64,000 nucleotides of DNA from NCBI RefSeq assembly GCF_012273895.1, contig NW_024045137.1, positions 1,364,001 to 1,428,000 on the forward strand, in the 5' to 3' direction. Position 1 is the first letter of the stretch. The number at the start of each line of letters is the position of its first letter. This document shows, piece by piece, positions 36,210 to 48,450 of the stretch. Below the pieces are notes generated by a model. That model was given only the letters and a program-made list of their open reading frames with translations. It was not told the origin of the DNA and searched no databases. The position numbers and the translations under genes are program-made. The DNA is from Zerene cesonia. Taxonomy: Eukaryota > Arthropoda > Insecta > Lepidoptera > Pieridae.

Positions 36210-39160
36210 TCATGTTACGTATAAATTTGGAGAGAAAATAAAACAATGAATATATATTATTAGAAATCATTTAATTAACCACAGAAACGAAACTGGAACT
36301 GTCATTATATAATTCATATATATGTTAATAAAACCAATAATCAGTTACATTTACACTCATACAACACTTATTCAAATAAATTACAATTGATTACAAATTA
36401 TTCAATTATTCAAATAATAAATATGGCGGTGAAATATGCGAAAACTAGTTAATCATTAAATTATGGCATTATCTGGTATATATACTGTATAATCAACACA
36501 ATAAATCCTTCACAAATTAAACCATTTCGAAATAATCAGATTCAACAAATCAGTTTTGCGAAACAAAATCGATAAGTAAATGCATTATTTTTAATCGTTA
36601 TTGAGGCAAATTATTACGGAAATATTAACTTTATGCTAGGACTAAATTAGGGCGCATATCGCATATGCGAAGTTCTTGTCTGAATTTTATTGACTAGCTG
36701 AACCGATTTTGACGAGTCTTACTTAAAGCTGGTGCATCTTGTGTGCGCCCATTTTAATATGGACCAGTTCTGACATCCAAACGACTGTCTTCGGCGGAGT
36801 AAGCGTTAAATCTTCCCGGCCACACCCTTCGCGTAATTACGATTATAAACTACAGTACATGTACATATTATACTATGCTATAGTCCGCTAATATAGCCCC
36901 AGCGTTAGACAGGAATGCCAAATACACATATATTTAACATAGCAATGAGTAGAGACATTTTTAGCACCTAATTCTATGGTAACTTATTTCCGGACGATAA
37001 AATTATTATTCAATTATCAATAACGCTCGTATAAAATCATAATTAACATCAATAAATCATTCATTCTAGTGTTTACTTAAAAGAATATTTTTCACAAATA
37101 TTATAAAAGTTATATAAATAATTTTATTATAAAATTCTTACGATCAGATCTTTACAATAAACAATTCCTTATTTACTATAGAATCTACAAATAGAACCGC
37201 GTTGCTATGTAGCTATTCAGTCTTAATATTTTCACATACCAATAAACATAATATAAACTTAACATAGACTCATTATAAAAATATATTCATAAATCATTAG
37301 AATTCAATCGACTTACAAAATCAGTCTTAAAGAACTTATATTAAAATTTACAACGTAACTTTAACATCTATAATTCACTATCCGCTAAATAAACTAAAAA
37401 ATAACGATGCATAAATTATTAAAAAAAGACCGCCATGTTTAAATTAAAGGTTACATGTGAAATTATAACGTAGTAAAATGTCAAATCATGAAATTTGTAA
37501 TAACATTACATCAGCGTTCGACTCTTTAGTAACTTTCACACATTAAAAACAACGAGTCATTTGTGAATTTCCCGCCTTGTCGTCAGGCAAAGGTTCAGCG
37601 CCAAACAGCCAAGACAGAATGTAAATCAAAATGACTAAATTGTTTTTTTTTTTAACAAACTATTCATCCAGACGATTATTTGTTTGTTAACTAATATAAA
37701 TTTCAATTTTTCATCGAGTATTTTAATATAATTCTCAAATAAGTAAGCATTATTAAATAGGAAGGTAGTTATGTACATTATTTTTTTTAACTTATATAAA
37801 TATATTTTTAATAATTTAAAATATGATAATTATTTTCGGTCTGTTGTCATAGCAAGACGAAATCTTTATCTTTATCCATCAATATCGAAGCATCAGAGTC
37901 TGCATTCTTAACAACTTTTTTTCATTTTATTTTTAGTATCTGTGGACGATTCCCATGTCTTTTATTTATTCAGTACCAATTAAAATTCTGTATTTTGCTC
38001 ACCAAACATCCCAGAGGCAAAATCAATTGTACAATTTCTTATTTATAATATTATATAATCTTGTAGTATATTCTAATTAAAATGATATAAAGAAAATTAT
38101 TAAAACTAATTTCATGTACCATAAACTTCACTACTTATTAAATTTTATGATACAATAAAGTATGCATTAAAATGTTCATTTCACTTTCATTAAAACAATA
38201 TAATATATTTGTCTTAGCTGCATTCATATAATCAAACTCTTGTTGGCACAGCAACAAAATAAATTGGCATTATTAAACGAGGATATCTAGATACAACCAG
38301 TTTTTAATGACAATCAGTTTGTTCAAAAATAATTCAATTCTCTTGGCTATGGAACTAAAATGCATGCAATTATCAACCTAGCGTTAGTTTTTTATAAATG
38401 TAAAAATAAGTAGATTACCTAGTAATATTTGTCTTATGATAACTATTATTAATATTTTTTCTTTATGATACCCGGTAGATGTTTTATCACTTTAATTAAG
38501 CAATTGACAAAAAATTGTTTCTAGCCTTCAAAAAATCCAGTTTATTTTTAATGTATCAAATTTGATCGTATTTTTGATGTACTTTTATATTTTAAGAATA
38601 AAAAATTAAAAAAGTCTATAAAAATATATTTCGTTTATGGAATTCTATTTATTATATATCTGTTCTAATTCCGCATTGATAAAAGTTGCTAGGAGTAAAC
38701 ATCGACCACTTTCTTTCTTTATCACAGATAAGATAGATAATGATAATGAATGTTTTTATAACCATTTGTTAAACATTGCATCTAACTAAATTAAGTGATA
38801 AGATATCAACGGAAATAATTAGACGGCCTTCATTGTCAAAATATCTTTCAACATGGCGATAGGTTTCAATATAATGTACCTCCATATTATTAATTATATA
38901 AATAATCCATAAGTTTATTTAGCATACAATATATAAATTAACTATAATTCACGTTGAAATAAACTCTTTTTGCGACGTGATTGTGTAAATCGACGATTCC
39001 ATTTTAATTAGCTACATCAAGAAAATAAATCTCATGTAACAAACGGTGAGATCCTGGTCATTCACTATTCACTATGCCGTCTACTTACCACTCGCCTAGC
39101 TCACCATGGCACATAACACATGCTACCTCAATAACAGAACACATGATAGTCACTACAACC
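36210..39160. other. Repeat-poor AT-rich stretch 3' of the PP1-subunit gene
   Basis: Nearly 3 kb with almost none of the SINE, Helitron or fold-back sequences seen elsewhere. It directly follows the stop codon of the minus-strand gene, so it may hold a long 3' UTR and/or conserved non-coding sequence. No exon recognised. Confidence 0.5.
38914..38919 (-). terminator. Candidate polyadenylation signal of PP1-subunit gene
   Basis: TTTATT on the plus strand (AATAAA on the minus strand), about 245 bases after the stop codon. Other AATAAA motifs occur further on, so the real end is not fixed. Confidence 0.3.
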
Positions 39161-39162
39161 CT

Positions 39163-40014
39163 TCACCAGTACGGCGTGTGCCCAGCGTCAGAACCGCTCC
39201 AAGAATTCCCGTATTTAATCCGTGCGCACGATATTGCTGGCGTCTTCCTCACGGACGACTTCTCTATTGTATAGTTCTCACCGTTCCTGTTATCCCAATA
39301 CTCCTTACCCCCACACCGAAAGCTGACACAGAAGTCCAACCGCCTGGAATGTATCGGCAGCTGCAATCTGAAGCTAAACGTGTCATATATCGAGACGCCG
39401 CACTTATTCAGCGGTCCGGTTTCTAAAAACGCACAGAACGTGTCCTCTTGGGTCCTCCAGCCATCGGACGTGGCCCGCACGAAGACCTCCTTTTCGAAAT
39501 CTATATTTTTCACTTTGACGGTACCGTCCACTGCGCATTCGTTCTGCTTAACAATCACGTTCTCCAACGCCACGCAGTTTTCTGTTATCCTTCTTCGGAA
39601 TTCTAAATAATCGGACGCGGGTTGCGCGAACCGTATGTCCCAGGTGTCAGTCGCGCGTTCTTCTGTGGGTTTCCTCTCGATGGGAGGGCTCGCTACAACC
39701 TTTAGTGCCCAATACGGTGGCACGTGTGATGGCTCCGTCATAAACTTTACTTGTTCCAGAGCCAACCCTCTATCATCCGCGAACACAACATGTTTTTTTT
39801 TCTTCTCCGTCGACAGCCGTATGCAGCTCCGGGGCGCCGTTTTCAACGTCAGCTGCACTGGCTTAAGCGCTGTCAGAGTGGGAGCAGAATATCCCCTGGT
39901 CGTTAGTTTTGTTGGTCTTCTAACGGGCGCCGAGTAATCTGTTAGGAAACCGGCTGGCGGACTGTGGCCGTAAAACATTTGCTCTGACGCCAACATGTCT
40001 ATCGCGGCGCACAT
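39163..40014 (-). CDS. Protein phosphatase 1 regulatory subunit 3 family (glycogen-targeting subunit)
   Basis: Targets protein phosphatase 1 catalytic subunit to glycogen, promoting dephosphorylation of glycogen synthase and phosphorylase. Single-exon frame of 283 codons. A PP1-docking RVxF motif (KHVVF, residues 74-78) follows a Lys run. Residues about 124-250 form a CBM21 carbohydrate-binding domain with conserved GTVKVKNIDFEKEVFVRAT, DGW, and WDNRNGENYTI (family consensus WDNNxGxNY). Length is typical of the short members (PPP1R3B/C). Insect relatives are Drosophila Gbs-70E and Gbs-76A; I cannot tell which is the ortholog. A TATA box precedes it. Confidence 0.93.
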   Translation of the reverse strand: MCAAIDMLASEQMFYGHSPPAGFLTDYSAPVRRPTKLTTRGYSAPTLTALKPVQLTLKTAPRSCIRLSTEKKKKHVVFADDRGLALEQVKFMTEPSHVPPYWALKVVASPPIERKPTEERATDTWDIRFAQPASDYLEFRRRITENCVALENVIVKQNECAVDGTVKVKNIDFEKEVFVRATSDGWRTQEDTFCAFLETGPLNKCGVSIYDTFSFRLQLPIHSRRLDFCVSFRCGGKEYWDNRNGENYTIEKSSVRKTPAISCARIKYGNSWSGSDAGHTPYW

Positions 40015-40086
40015 CCTGTAACACGCGATACGTGTTTATTCTCGCGCTGTCCGCGGCGAACTAAACGGTTTCAAACGCGTCGAGGG

Positions 40087-40094
40087 TTTATATA
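40087..40094 (-). promoter_or_regulatory. TATA box of the PP1-subunit gene
   Basis: TATATAAA on the minus strand, 73 bases before the ATG and surrounded by GC-rich sequence. Transcription would be expected to start near 40060. No intron is needed between it and the start codon. Confidence 0.65.
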
Positions 40095-40119
40095 GCTGCG
40101 CCGGCGCATGCCACGAGGT

Positions 40120-40760
40120 TGATGCGGGCAAGAGTAGAGTGACATTGTTTTTGGGATGATTTCGGATAAATGTGTGTTTAATTTTTGATTTGGAGAATGA
40201 GGTCAAGGGTATTGTTTACGTTTTCAGAACGTAAATAGTATTGGAGGTGAAAACTTTTATTGTAACATCCTTGAGGCTATATTCGTAGCAGGATCGCGTG
40301 TTATAAATTAAAACATTTGATTTTGTTCAGTTTTAAAATCATTAATAAAATAAAAATGACACTAATTTTATTATAAAAGAGTCCACACCTTTAACTTTTT
40401 GGTTAATATTTATAATAATTTAATAAGGTAAGTTGAAAATGACATTATTGTATAAATTATGATAATATAAAGATTAAGATAAATAGATACCAAAAGATAT
40501 AAAATTTTGTCTTTTTAGAAAAAGATAACGAAATAAAATAATCCAATTAAAAACTAAAAATAGCTACAAATGAAAAGCAATCAAGAGATTTTCTATAATT
40601 AATCTGTTTGTGACTATTGATAAACAACTCATCAATATGTTTACATATTAATGCTGATTTAACAGTAAGCATAATTACTGTGTTTACAATTAACCTGGTT
40701 GTTAATGACTTTTACAATTTGTTTGAAACGACCATGATAGCCTTATATTTTATTAATAAC
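40120..40760. other. Upstream region of the PP1-subunit gene
   Basis: AT-rich and without recognised repeats. May hold promoter-proximal control sequence; no specific site could be supported. Confidence 0.4.
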
Positions 40761-40762
40761 TA

Positions 40763-40955
40763 GCTACGCTCCGCGGTTTCACCCGCGTAAGTCCGTATCC
40801 CGTAGGAATATCGGGATAAAAAGTTGCCTATATGTTATTCCAGTTGTCCAGCTGTCTACATACCAAATTTCATTGCAATCGGTTCAGTAGTTTTTGCGTG
40901 AAAGAGCAACAAACACACACATATCCTAACAAACTTTCGCATTTATAATATTAGC
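40763..40955 (-). mobile_element. Helitron-like element, GCGAAAGTTTG family
   Basis: Full-length minus-strand copy, actagctacgctccgcggtt to tcgcatttataatattagca; followed by a short duplication of its end (40980-41005). Confidence 0.7.
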
Positions 40956-41009
40956 AGGATAGGATAGTAGGAGTAGGAGGATTATAATATTAGTAGGATA
41001 GGATAGTAG

Positions 41010-41930
41010 GATGAGATTGTGTCATTAAAAACTATAAGTGATGTTTATTTATTTTTTACTTAGGTTTAAGACTAAGGTTTCATGTAAAATAGTTATTTCT
41101 TTAACTGTAATGTAGGTAATTTGTGATATTGTACTACGTTTTTATAAATATAACAAATTTCTATAGAATGAGGCTTCTTATTTATTCAAGTGAACGTTGA
41201 GTGACCTTCAACTTTCATGCCATGATGTTAATTTTATAAATTCTATATTCTACAAACAATGTGTACTTTAAATTTTGTCATTAGTTGTAGTTTCCAAAAC
41301 CTATTTGCGGATGATATACAAGCTGTATTTACCAATAAAAATCTTGAGATATTTACATTGATTTACACGTAATTAATATGCGATTCAACGAAGGATAGAA
41401 AGGTCAATGATCTTTATACATCGATTTAGTGTTCAAATATCATTTGAAAAATACGATTTACCTAAAAACCTTTGTTTATTTCAATAACGATTTCATTAAT
41501 TTGCCCAACTCTTACATGTGCATAACTATTCGATACAATCATTAGTAATTAACTGAGATTTTTAATTCATGTGAATAAACATGTATAACGTCACAAAATG
41601 GCGCAGAATCTATCCTATTCTTAGTTGAATTACACAGTATTATTAGAATGTTATTTGATAAAATAAAATATTAGAAATACTGAATGTGAGGGTTGGAAAC
41701 TCTGCGGAACGAATGTTAGCTCAAACCGGGACAGATACCACACCCCCACAGACGACCAGAGAAAAATTGTAGCGTTTTGCCGTGTTTCTATCGACCTCTG
41801 GGGGGCTGAAGTAGTATCTATGTATATAGTCTGTGGGAGTATAGTATATATAGTCTGGGGGATCACTCATCCCAATTGATTCTATTCTCGTCAATTGTTT
41901 CCTTAATCCTTATCTATTTGAAGCGAGAGA
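41010..41930. other. Intergenic DNA without recognised features
   Basis: Unremarkable AT-rich sequence. 41690-41870 contains a short diverged piece of the GGCGGTGG-type repeat (ggacagataccacaccccca). Confidence 0.45.
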
Positions 41931-42314
41931 GAAGGCGTTTTTAACGAATTTTAAAGACGATTTATTATTATATTATTTAACCCGGCGATTCTTTAAAGAG
42001 TCGTCGCTTTTCGTTCAAATTTATTTCATTTCTAAATGTATAATACTTGCATAAAATCAAACGCAAGAAATTACCAGATAAAGTATGTAATTATTAAGAA
42101 ATATGTCATTCAGGTTACGATTTATTAATTGATTCTTATCTAAATATTTGATTACTTAGATAAAGCCATTTGTTTACATCGTGATTCGTAGTCTCTAGAT
42201 AATTGTTATTTACATTGTCGTTAAGATGTTTTTAAACGAAAGAAGCATAAGATCATTTTAAAATATTCTTTTAGGAATAATTTTGGCACATTTAACTATT
42301 TGACTTACTTCTTT

Positions 42315-42497
42315 AGACTTCTTTAAAATCGTTGTGATTTCAAACCTGATGCAACGGTAAAAACGACAGGTAAGAGACACAAATACAAAAATGTTTAGAA
42401 TGAAGCCGGCAAAGAATGAGACAGAAATATACATACTATTTTATATTTTATATACATTCATCTCATTCTTTTGTCGATTTACTGAAGTTTCACTTCT
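42315..42497. mobile_element. Diverged inverted copy of the 13-bp-TIR MITE
   Basis: Reverse complement similar to 12751-12937; the end GAAGTTTCACTTC (42485-42497) is kept, the other end is degenerate. Confidence 0.6.
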
Positions 42498-42544
42498 ATC
42501 GTGTGTGAAACTCTTAAGCTTTATAATATACAAGTATAAACATT

Positions 42545-42551
42545 TACTAAG

Positions 42552-42588
<37 letters not shown>

Positions 42589-42905
42589 CGATAGGCAGAC
42601 GTTTGACCACAATCCCACCTGATGGGAAGTGGAGATGTGGTCTACGTGAGTGCACGTCTACCTAGAAGGTGCCTATTCACCCTGGTTTTGAAGAGCTCCA
42701 GGTTGTATTGGATAGGAAAAATAGTGGCGGGGAGGGAATTCCATTCTTTAGCTGAAGTAATGATGAAGGAAGATTCGAAGCGACGAGTTCTAATAGGTGG
42801 AATATCAACAATAAAAGGATGGAATCCTTCGGTACGCCTCGAGGTACGATTGAGGAATGGGGATGATGGGATTAAGCTGTGCAGCCCTAGTGCACAGTAG
42901 AATCG
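42545..42905 (-). mobile_element. Retroelement 3' end with poly-T start
   Basis: A T run at 42556-42583, then tataatcgataggcagacgt and gtggtctacgtgagtgcacg. A poly-T at the left implies a minus-strand retroelement with poly-A. The body is a non-coding, probably LINE-derived repeat; the family was not identified. Confidence 0.5.
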
Positions 42906-43497
42906 TGCAGTGCAATGTAGTGTAGAATCATTTTAAAAAGGAAAAATTAAGGATCGGAATTTCAAAACATTACCATATCAATAACGCGAACAAAAGAAAC
43001 GACGAAGGAAGAAAGAAAAGGTATGTCTTGGTCAAAAAACAGCCAAACATACATACAAAATACAGCCTCAGATAAGTTATGAATCAAGCTCGAAACAAAC
43101 ATAAGATTCGCACATCTAAATATTCATTTTAAATATTTGGGACAATCCCAAGATATAAGCAGATATGGCGATCCTACTGTCACGCCGCGGGCACCACACG
43201 TCGTTGAATACTTGCGTGATACAGACTATAATATGGACGAGTTTTAAAATCTATTTGCGTTAAATTCTTTATTTTTAGCTATAACTTTCGACAATTTATG
43301 GGTTTTTTTTCATTGTGGAAACGTTTGAGATTTTTCGTAATTATTTAAGTTGATAAAAATAATTTGTATAGGAGGTTTAGGGCTTTTTGCGATTATTTAT
43401 CAACTGACTTTACGAAAAGGAGGTATTTAATTCGACTGTACTGAACACACAGATATAAAGCAGCTTTTTTCATCAGATTCGCCTAGTATTTTTATTA

Positions 43498-43625
43498 AGA
43501 AATTCAAAACTTTTTAACGGATTTTAAGCGCGATTTATTCATTATATTGTTAACCCGACGTTTCGAACACTTTACAGCGAGCGTGGTCACGGGGAGACAT
43601 AAATATATATCGAGTGGAATCAAAC
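43498..43625. repeat. Fold-back element, left arm
   Basis: From aaattcaaaactttttaacg to cagcgagcgtggtcacgggg. Confidence 0.65.
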
Positions 43626-44191
43626 ACCAGAAAATACTTTGATTTTTGAGAAAATCACACTAATATTTTAAATGTGAAATATGGTTTGTTTGGATGTCTG
43701 TCCGTCAATCACGCTGAAACTAATGAATTTTGATGAAATGTGGTATACAGAGAGGGTATTTGCTGACTTTATTGATAGGATACTTTTTATCTCAATTAAA
43801 TGCTCCCTTAGGATAATACAGGAATCTTGATACCCGGGACGAGCATCTAGTATATAATAAAAGAGCTTTTGCCCGCGGCTTTTACATATAAACCTTCCTT
43901 TTGAACCAACCTATCTATTAAAAAAAAACCATCAAAATCCGTTGCGTAACTTTAAAGATTTAAGCATATGTCCCTAACATAGGGACACAGAAAGTAACTT
44001 GTTTTATACTATGTAGTGATGCTTAGTGGATAAATACAATACATACACACATAACTTATTAATACGCTTTTATTAGCTTCACCTGAATGCTTCTATCGAC
44101 TCGTTTAGACTCAAAATTGACCCAAACGGACAGATTTATGGCCTTCCATGAGGGATAGGAGGCCTGTCCCAGCAGTGGGAACATGTTTTAT

Positions 44192-44693
44192 TTTTATTTT
44201 ATTTTAAACACTTTATTGTGCTGTCAACGCAGCAGAAATAAATACAACAAAACTTACGCTACAACATACAGCACAGAAGGCGGCCTTATCACTTACAAGT
44301 GATCTCTTCCAGGCAACCAACTGAACAAGTGAAAAACAAAAATACTTAAAGGGAGGTAGGTAAAAAGTTAAACCAGTGAAACATAAAATATGATACTATA
44401 ACAACACACACACAAATATAAGTAATATACCATACAAAAGAATATTAACATACAATTTGAATTCAAGATAATATATAATATACACATATAATACTATAAA
44501 TATATGATAAAATACATATATCCAAAAATAAAATAAAATAAATAGATAAATAACTGAAACAAATATATATTACATACATACATATATATATTACATACTG
44601 CTTACATAAAATTACAATTATACAGAGTCAAACGCAAGATTTAAAAAGTAATCACGCACAAGACTTTTAAATTTGGATAGGGTTTGGGCTTGC
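44192..44693 (-). repeat. LINE-like tail (CACTTTATTGTGCTG type)
   Basis: Contains cactttattgtgctgtcaac and agtgatctcttccaggcaac; related stretches at 7000-7140 and 55255-55400. T-rich left end suggests minus orientation. Runs into the N gap. Confidence 0.5.
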
Positions 44694-45693
44694 NNNNNNN
44701 NNNNNNNNNNNNNNNNNNNNNNNNNNNNNNNNNNNNNNNNNNNNNNNNNNNNNNNNNNNNNNNNNNNNNNNNNNNNNNNNNNNNNNNNNNNNNNNNNNNN
44801 NNNNNNNNNNNNNNNNNNNNNNNNNNNNNNNNNNNNNNNNNNNNNNNNNNNNNNNNNNNNNNNNNNNNNNNNNNNNNNNNNNNNNNNNNNNNNNNNNNNN
44901 NNNNNNNNNNNNNNNNNNNNNNNNNNNNNNNNNNNNNNNNNNNNNNNNNNNNNNNNNNNNNNNNNNNNNNNNNNNNNNNNNNNNNNNNNNNNNNNNNNNN
45001 NNNNNNNNNNNNNNNNNNNNNNNNNNNNNNNNNNNNNNNNNNNNNNNNNNNNNNNNNNNNNNNNNNNNNNNNNNNNNNNNNNNNNNNNNNNNNNNNNNNN
45101 NNNNNNNNNNNNNNNNNNNNNNNNNNNNNNNNNNNNNNNNNNNNNNNNNNNNNNNNNNNNNNNNNNNNNNNNNNNNNNNNNNNNNNNNNNNNNNNNNNNN
45201 NNNNNNNNNNNNNNNNNNNNNNNNNNNNNNNNNNNNNNNNNNNNNNNNNNNNNNNNNNNNNNNNNNNNNNNNNNNNNNNNNNNNNNNNNNNNNNNNNNNN
45301 NNNNNNNNNNNNNNNNNNNNNNNNNNNNNNNNNNNNNNNNNNNNNNNNNNNNNNNNNNNNNNNNNNNNNNNNNNNNNNNNNNNNNNNNNNNNNNNNNNNN
45401 NNNNNNNNNNNNNNNNNNNNNNNNNNNNNNNNNNNNNNNNNNNNNNNNNNNNNNNNNNNNNNNNNNNNNNNNNNNNNNNNNNNNNNNNNNNNNNNNNNNN
45501 NNNNNNNNNNNNNNNNNNNNNNNNNNNNNNNNNNNNNNNNNNNNNNNNNNNNNNNNNNNNNNNNNNNNNNNNNNNNNNNNNNNNNNNNNNNNNNNNNNNN
45601 NNNNNNNNNNNNNNNNNNNNNNNNNNNNNNNNNNNNNNNNNNNNNNNNNNNNNNNNNNNNNNNNNNNNNNNNNNNNNNNNNNNNNNNNNNNNN
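44694..45693. other. Assembly gap (1000 N)
   Basis: Exactly 1000 N, with repeats on both flanks (LINE-like tail left; a repeat shared with 4306-4520 right). Confidence 0.95.
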
Positions 45694-45820
45694 CATTGAA
45701 TCGGCGCGTGCTTGTGTCTCTGTCTCTGTCTTTCTCGAGCGTTCTTGGCGTTGGAAAAAAAGACGTTGTCATGTAAAATCTTCGCCCGTAAAACCGACTT
45801 TACAGGCAACCATTTTTTTT
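45694..45820. repeat. Repeat shared with PLCE intron (4306-4520)
   Basis: Both contain cattgaatcgg followed by cgtgcttgtgtctctgtctc, and later tcttcgcccgtaaaaccgac. The copy at 4306-4520 has an insertion of about 100 bases between these blocks. Unclassified. Confidence 0.65.
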
Positions 45821-46362
45821 TTGAGATAGGAAGGAGTCTTAGGATCGAAGAGGATACGATATAGTAATTGCGAGTAATGCACATTCCGGCGAAAACGGGC
45901 TGATAATGACGATGGTGGACAGATTTAATTCAAACTTTGTACACTTGTCAAGGATCGGTGACAATATAATTTCCATGACTTTATTATCTCCTATACGATC
46001 AGGATTAAATGATTTCCTTCACTATATAGTTTAAAACATACGCTTTCTTCGTCTGTTTCTAATTTCTATGTATGTATGTATGCTTAGGTCTTTAAAACTA
46101 CACAACGGATTTTGATGGTTTTCTTATAGATAATATGATTCTAGTGGAAGGTTTATATATATAATAAATATTTAATTACTGGGAATTTAACGCGTGCGAA
46201 GCTGCAGGCAAAAGCTAGTAAAGTATAGAAGCATGTGAGACAATTCAGTTGAGTCTTTCGCTAATTATTCTATGGAAAAATCCTTATCAATACATTAGCG
46301 GCACCTATTTATTACCAGCTTTCGCACGCGTTAAATTCGGAGTAGTTTAATAGATGTTATTC

Positions 46363-46437
46363 GTGTCCCCACCGGGAATTGAACCCAGGACCCCTCGGTT
46401 CTACGCTCCCGCGTTAACCACTGTACCAAGGAGGCGG
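46363..46437 (-). mobile_element. tRNA-like SINE head (GCCTCCTTGG type)
   Basis: Only the tRNA-related part: ccccaccgggaattgaaccc to accactgtaccaaggaggcg. Confidence 0.7.
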
Positions 46438-47231
46438 TCTAAGGGTCGCCGGGACAGCTAATATATAAAATTCTCTTGACATAATGTTAGTTACCATACA
46501 TATAAATTTTGTGTGCATGTCGGTAAGGTCTGAGAATCGGCTAACATCTATATTTCATACCCCTAAATGTTAAGAATAAGGCAGAACAGACTTAGACATA
46601 GACATAAACATAAAAAGCGTAGGGTGCTAAAATTTTTAAGTATTACAATCATCATTGGTAACTATCTAGGATAGTTATGAACTACAGTATGATGCACCCC
46701 ACGCTTCTTACTCTGAATTGAATCATTGTGTTGATAACTTAAATTTTATTACAATTTTGTTTTGAGGTGATTCATTATGATCGATTGTTGCATCTGCAAC
46801 TACAGTTATAATAAACTCTTTGCCATCAAAAATTATTTTCTAGTTTTTGGTTTAATTTGCAATAAAAGCGCGTTTTTTTTATTTTTTTAAACTATAATTT
46901 ATTTTTTATTTTTAGTCTTTGACAAACTCATATTGGGGGAATCAATTAATTATTTAGACTTTGAGAAAGAACCACTCAGTGGTCCTCGTATGATCTGATG
47001 AACGGGAATTGATCTGAAATCAATCGCCCTTACGGACCAACGGAACCCATTCTTATCATTGTGGTTAGTTTTATGCCCCACTTAATGGAAAATCTTAGGG
47101 TAACGTCGTTAAAGAGTCAATGGACCCTCGGCGCGTCTACTGTAGAACTCTCTTAGAAATGAGTATAATTTATCAATTAGTTTTTAACTCCCCCTCTCAC
47201 AAAGAATCTATAAAAGAATTTATTAATCATA

Positions 47232-47538
47232 TAATCATCATCATCAGCCCATATATGTTCCCACTGCTGGGACACAGGCCTCCTATGAGGGTTCAGGCCA
47301 TAATCCACCACACTGGCCGAGTGCGGGTTGGCAGATGTCACATGTCGTCGAACTTTCGATTCTCGGACATGACAGTTTCCTCACGATGTTTTCCTTCGCC
47401 GTTTTAAGCAGTGGTGATGCTATCTAAATCCGTAGGTAAATTGAAAAATCAATTTATTTCCTGCACGCTCGCCCGGTCTCGAACCCCGACTTATCGATTT
47501 TTAAGTCCGAGGTTCTCACCACTGAGCCACCACTGCTT
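47232..47538 (-). mobile_element. tRNA-derived SINE (GGCTCAG type)
   Basis: Reverse-strand full-length copy, very similar to 18353-18662. Confidence 0.8.
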
Positions 47539-48343
47539 TTAAGGATTTAGGATAATGGGAAACTATGATAAAAGTATTGCATTGTCATCGATCCTTGATA
47601 GGTATGTAAAGATTCAAATTAATCAGACTTCTGGAAATTTGTGAAAATGATGTTCAAAGTTTCCATTACATACGTCCATACATACATACATAGATACAGG
47701 CCAAGCTAATAAAATCGTGTTTAAAAAGGTTACAAACAGACAAAAATACAAAGTTTCCTCTTTATAATATTAGATTCTCAGTTACTTACTTGGATTCGAA
47801 AAACATCACCCTCCGTTGCACAGTCGGACCTGCCTTTTCACCCGCGTAAGTCCATATCCCGTAGAAATATCGGGATAAAAAGTTGCCTATATGTTATTCC
47901 AGGTGTCCAGCTGTCTACGTGCCAAGTTTCATTGCAATCGGTTCAGTAGTTTTTGCGTGAAAGAGTAACAAACACACACATCTTTACAAACTTTCGCATT
48001 TATAATATTAGTAGGATAGTATACCTCAAAAAAATTACAGTACCAATACTTATGATTAAACAAATCGAAACATATTTTTAAACGCAAGTTTACAAATAAT
48101 TCGAATGTCGATAAGCAGTTAGAGCTACCTTGTTCTTTATCACAGGCAGTGTGCGTGCCACGCACTCTGAATGCCTCTTATCACTGTCTGTCTAGCCAGC
48201 CACGTGGGAAATACATGGCTGATAAAATCTAGGGTCAGATGTTTTTTATTGTATGTATAATCCGTCCTACTTATATTATAAATGCGAAAGTTTGTAAGGA
48301 TGTGTGTGTGTTACTCTGTCAAATTAAACAAAAACACTTTTTA

Positions 48344-48450
48344 GAAATTTTGAAAGAATAGAAAAAATTTTGATCACGAGGCAGGATTTTTTCTATTCTT
48401 TCAAAATTTCTAATTTATAAAGCATTTCAATGCTATAAAACTAAAAATTA
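48344..48450. repeat. Inverted duplication of SINE tail (GATCACG type)
   Basis: ttgaaagaatagaaaaaatt and gatcacgaggcagga are followed directly by the tail in the opposite direction (ttttttctattctttcaaaa), making a short snap-back structure. Confidence 0.6.

Noticed and set aside
42622..42900. 92-codon plus-strand protein
   Set aside because: Lies in a repeat with a poly-T end; coding appearance is likely a relic or chance.
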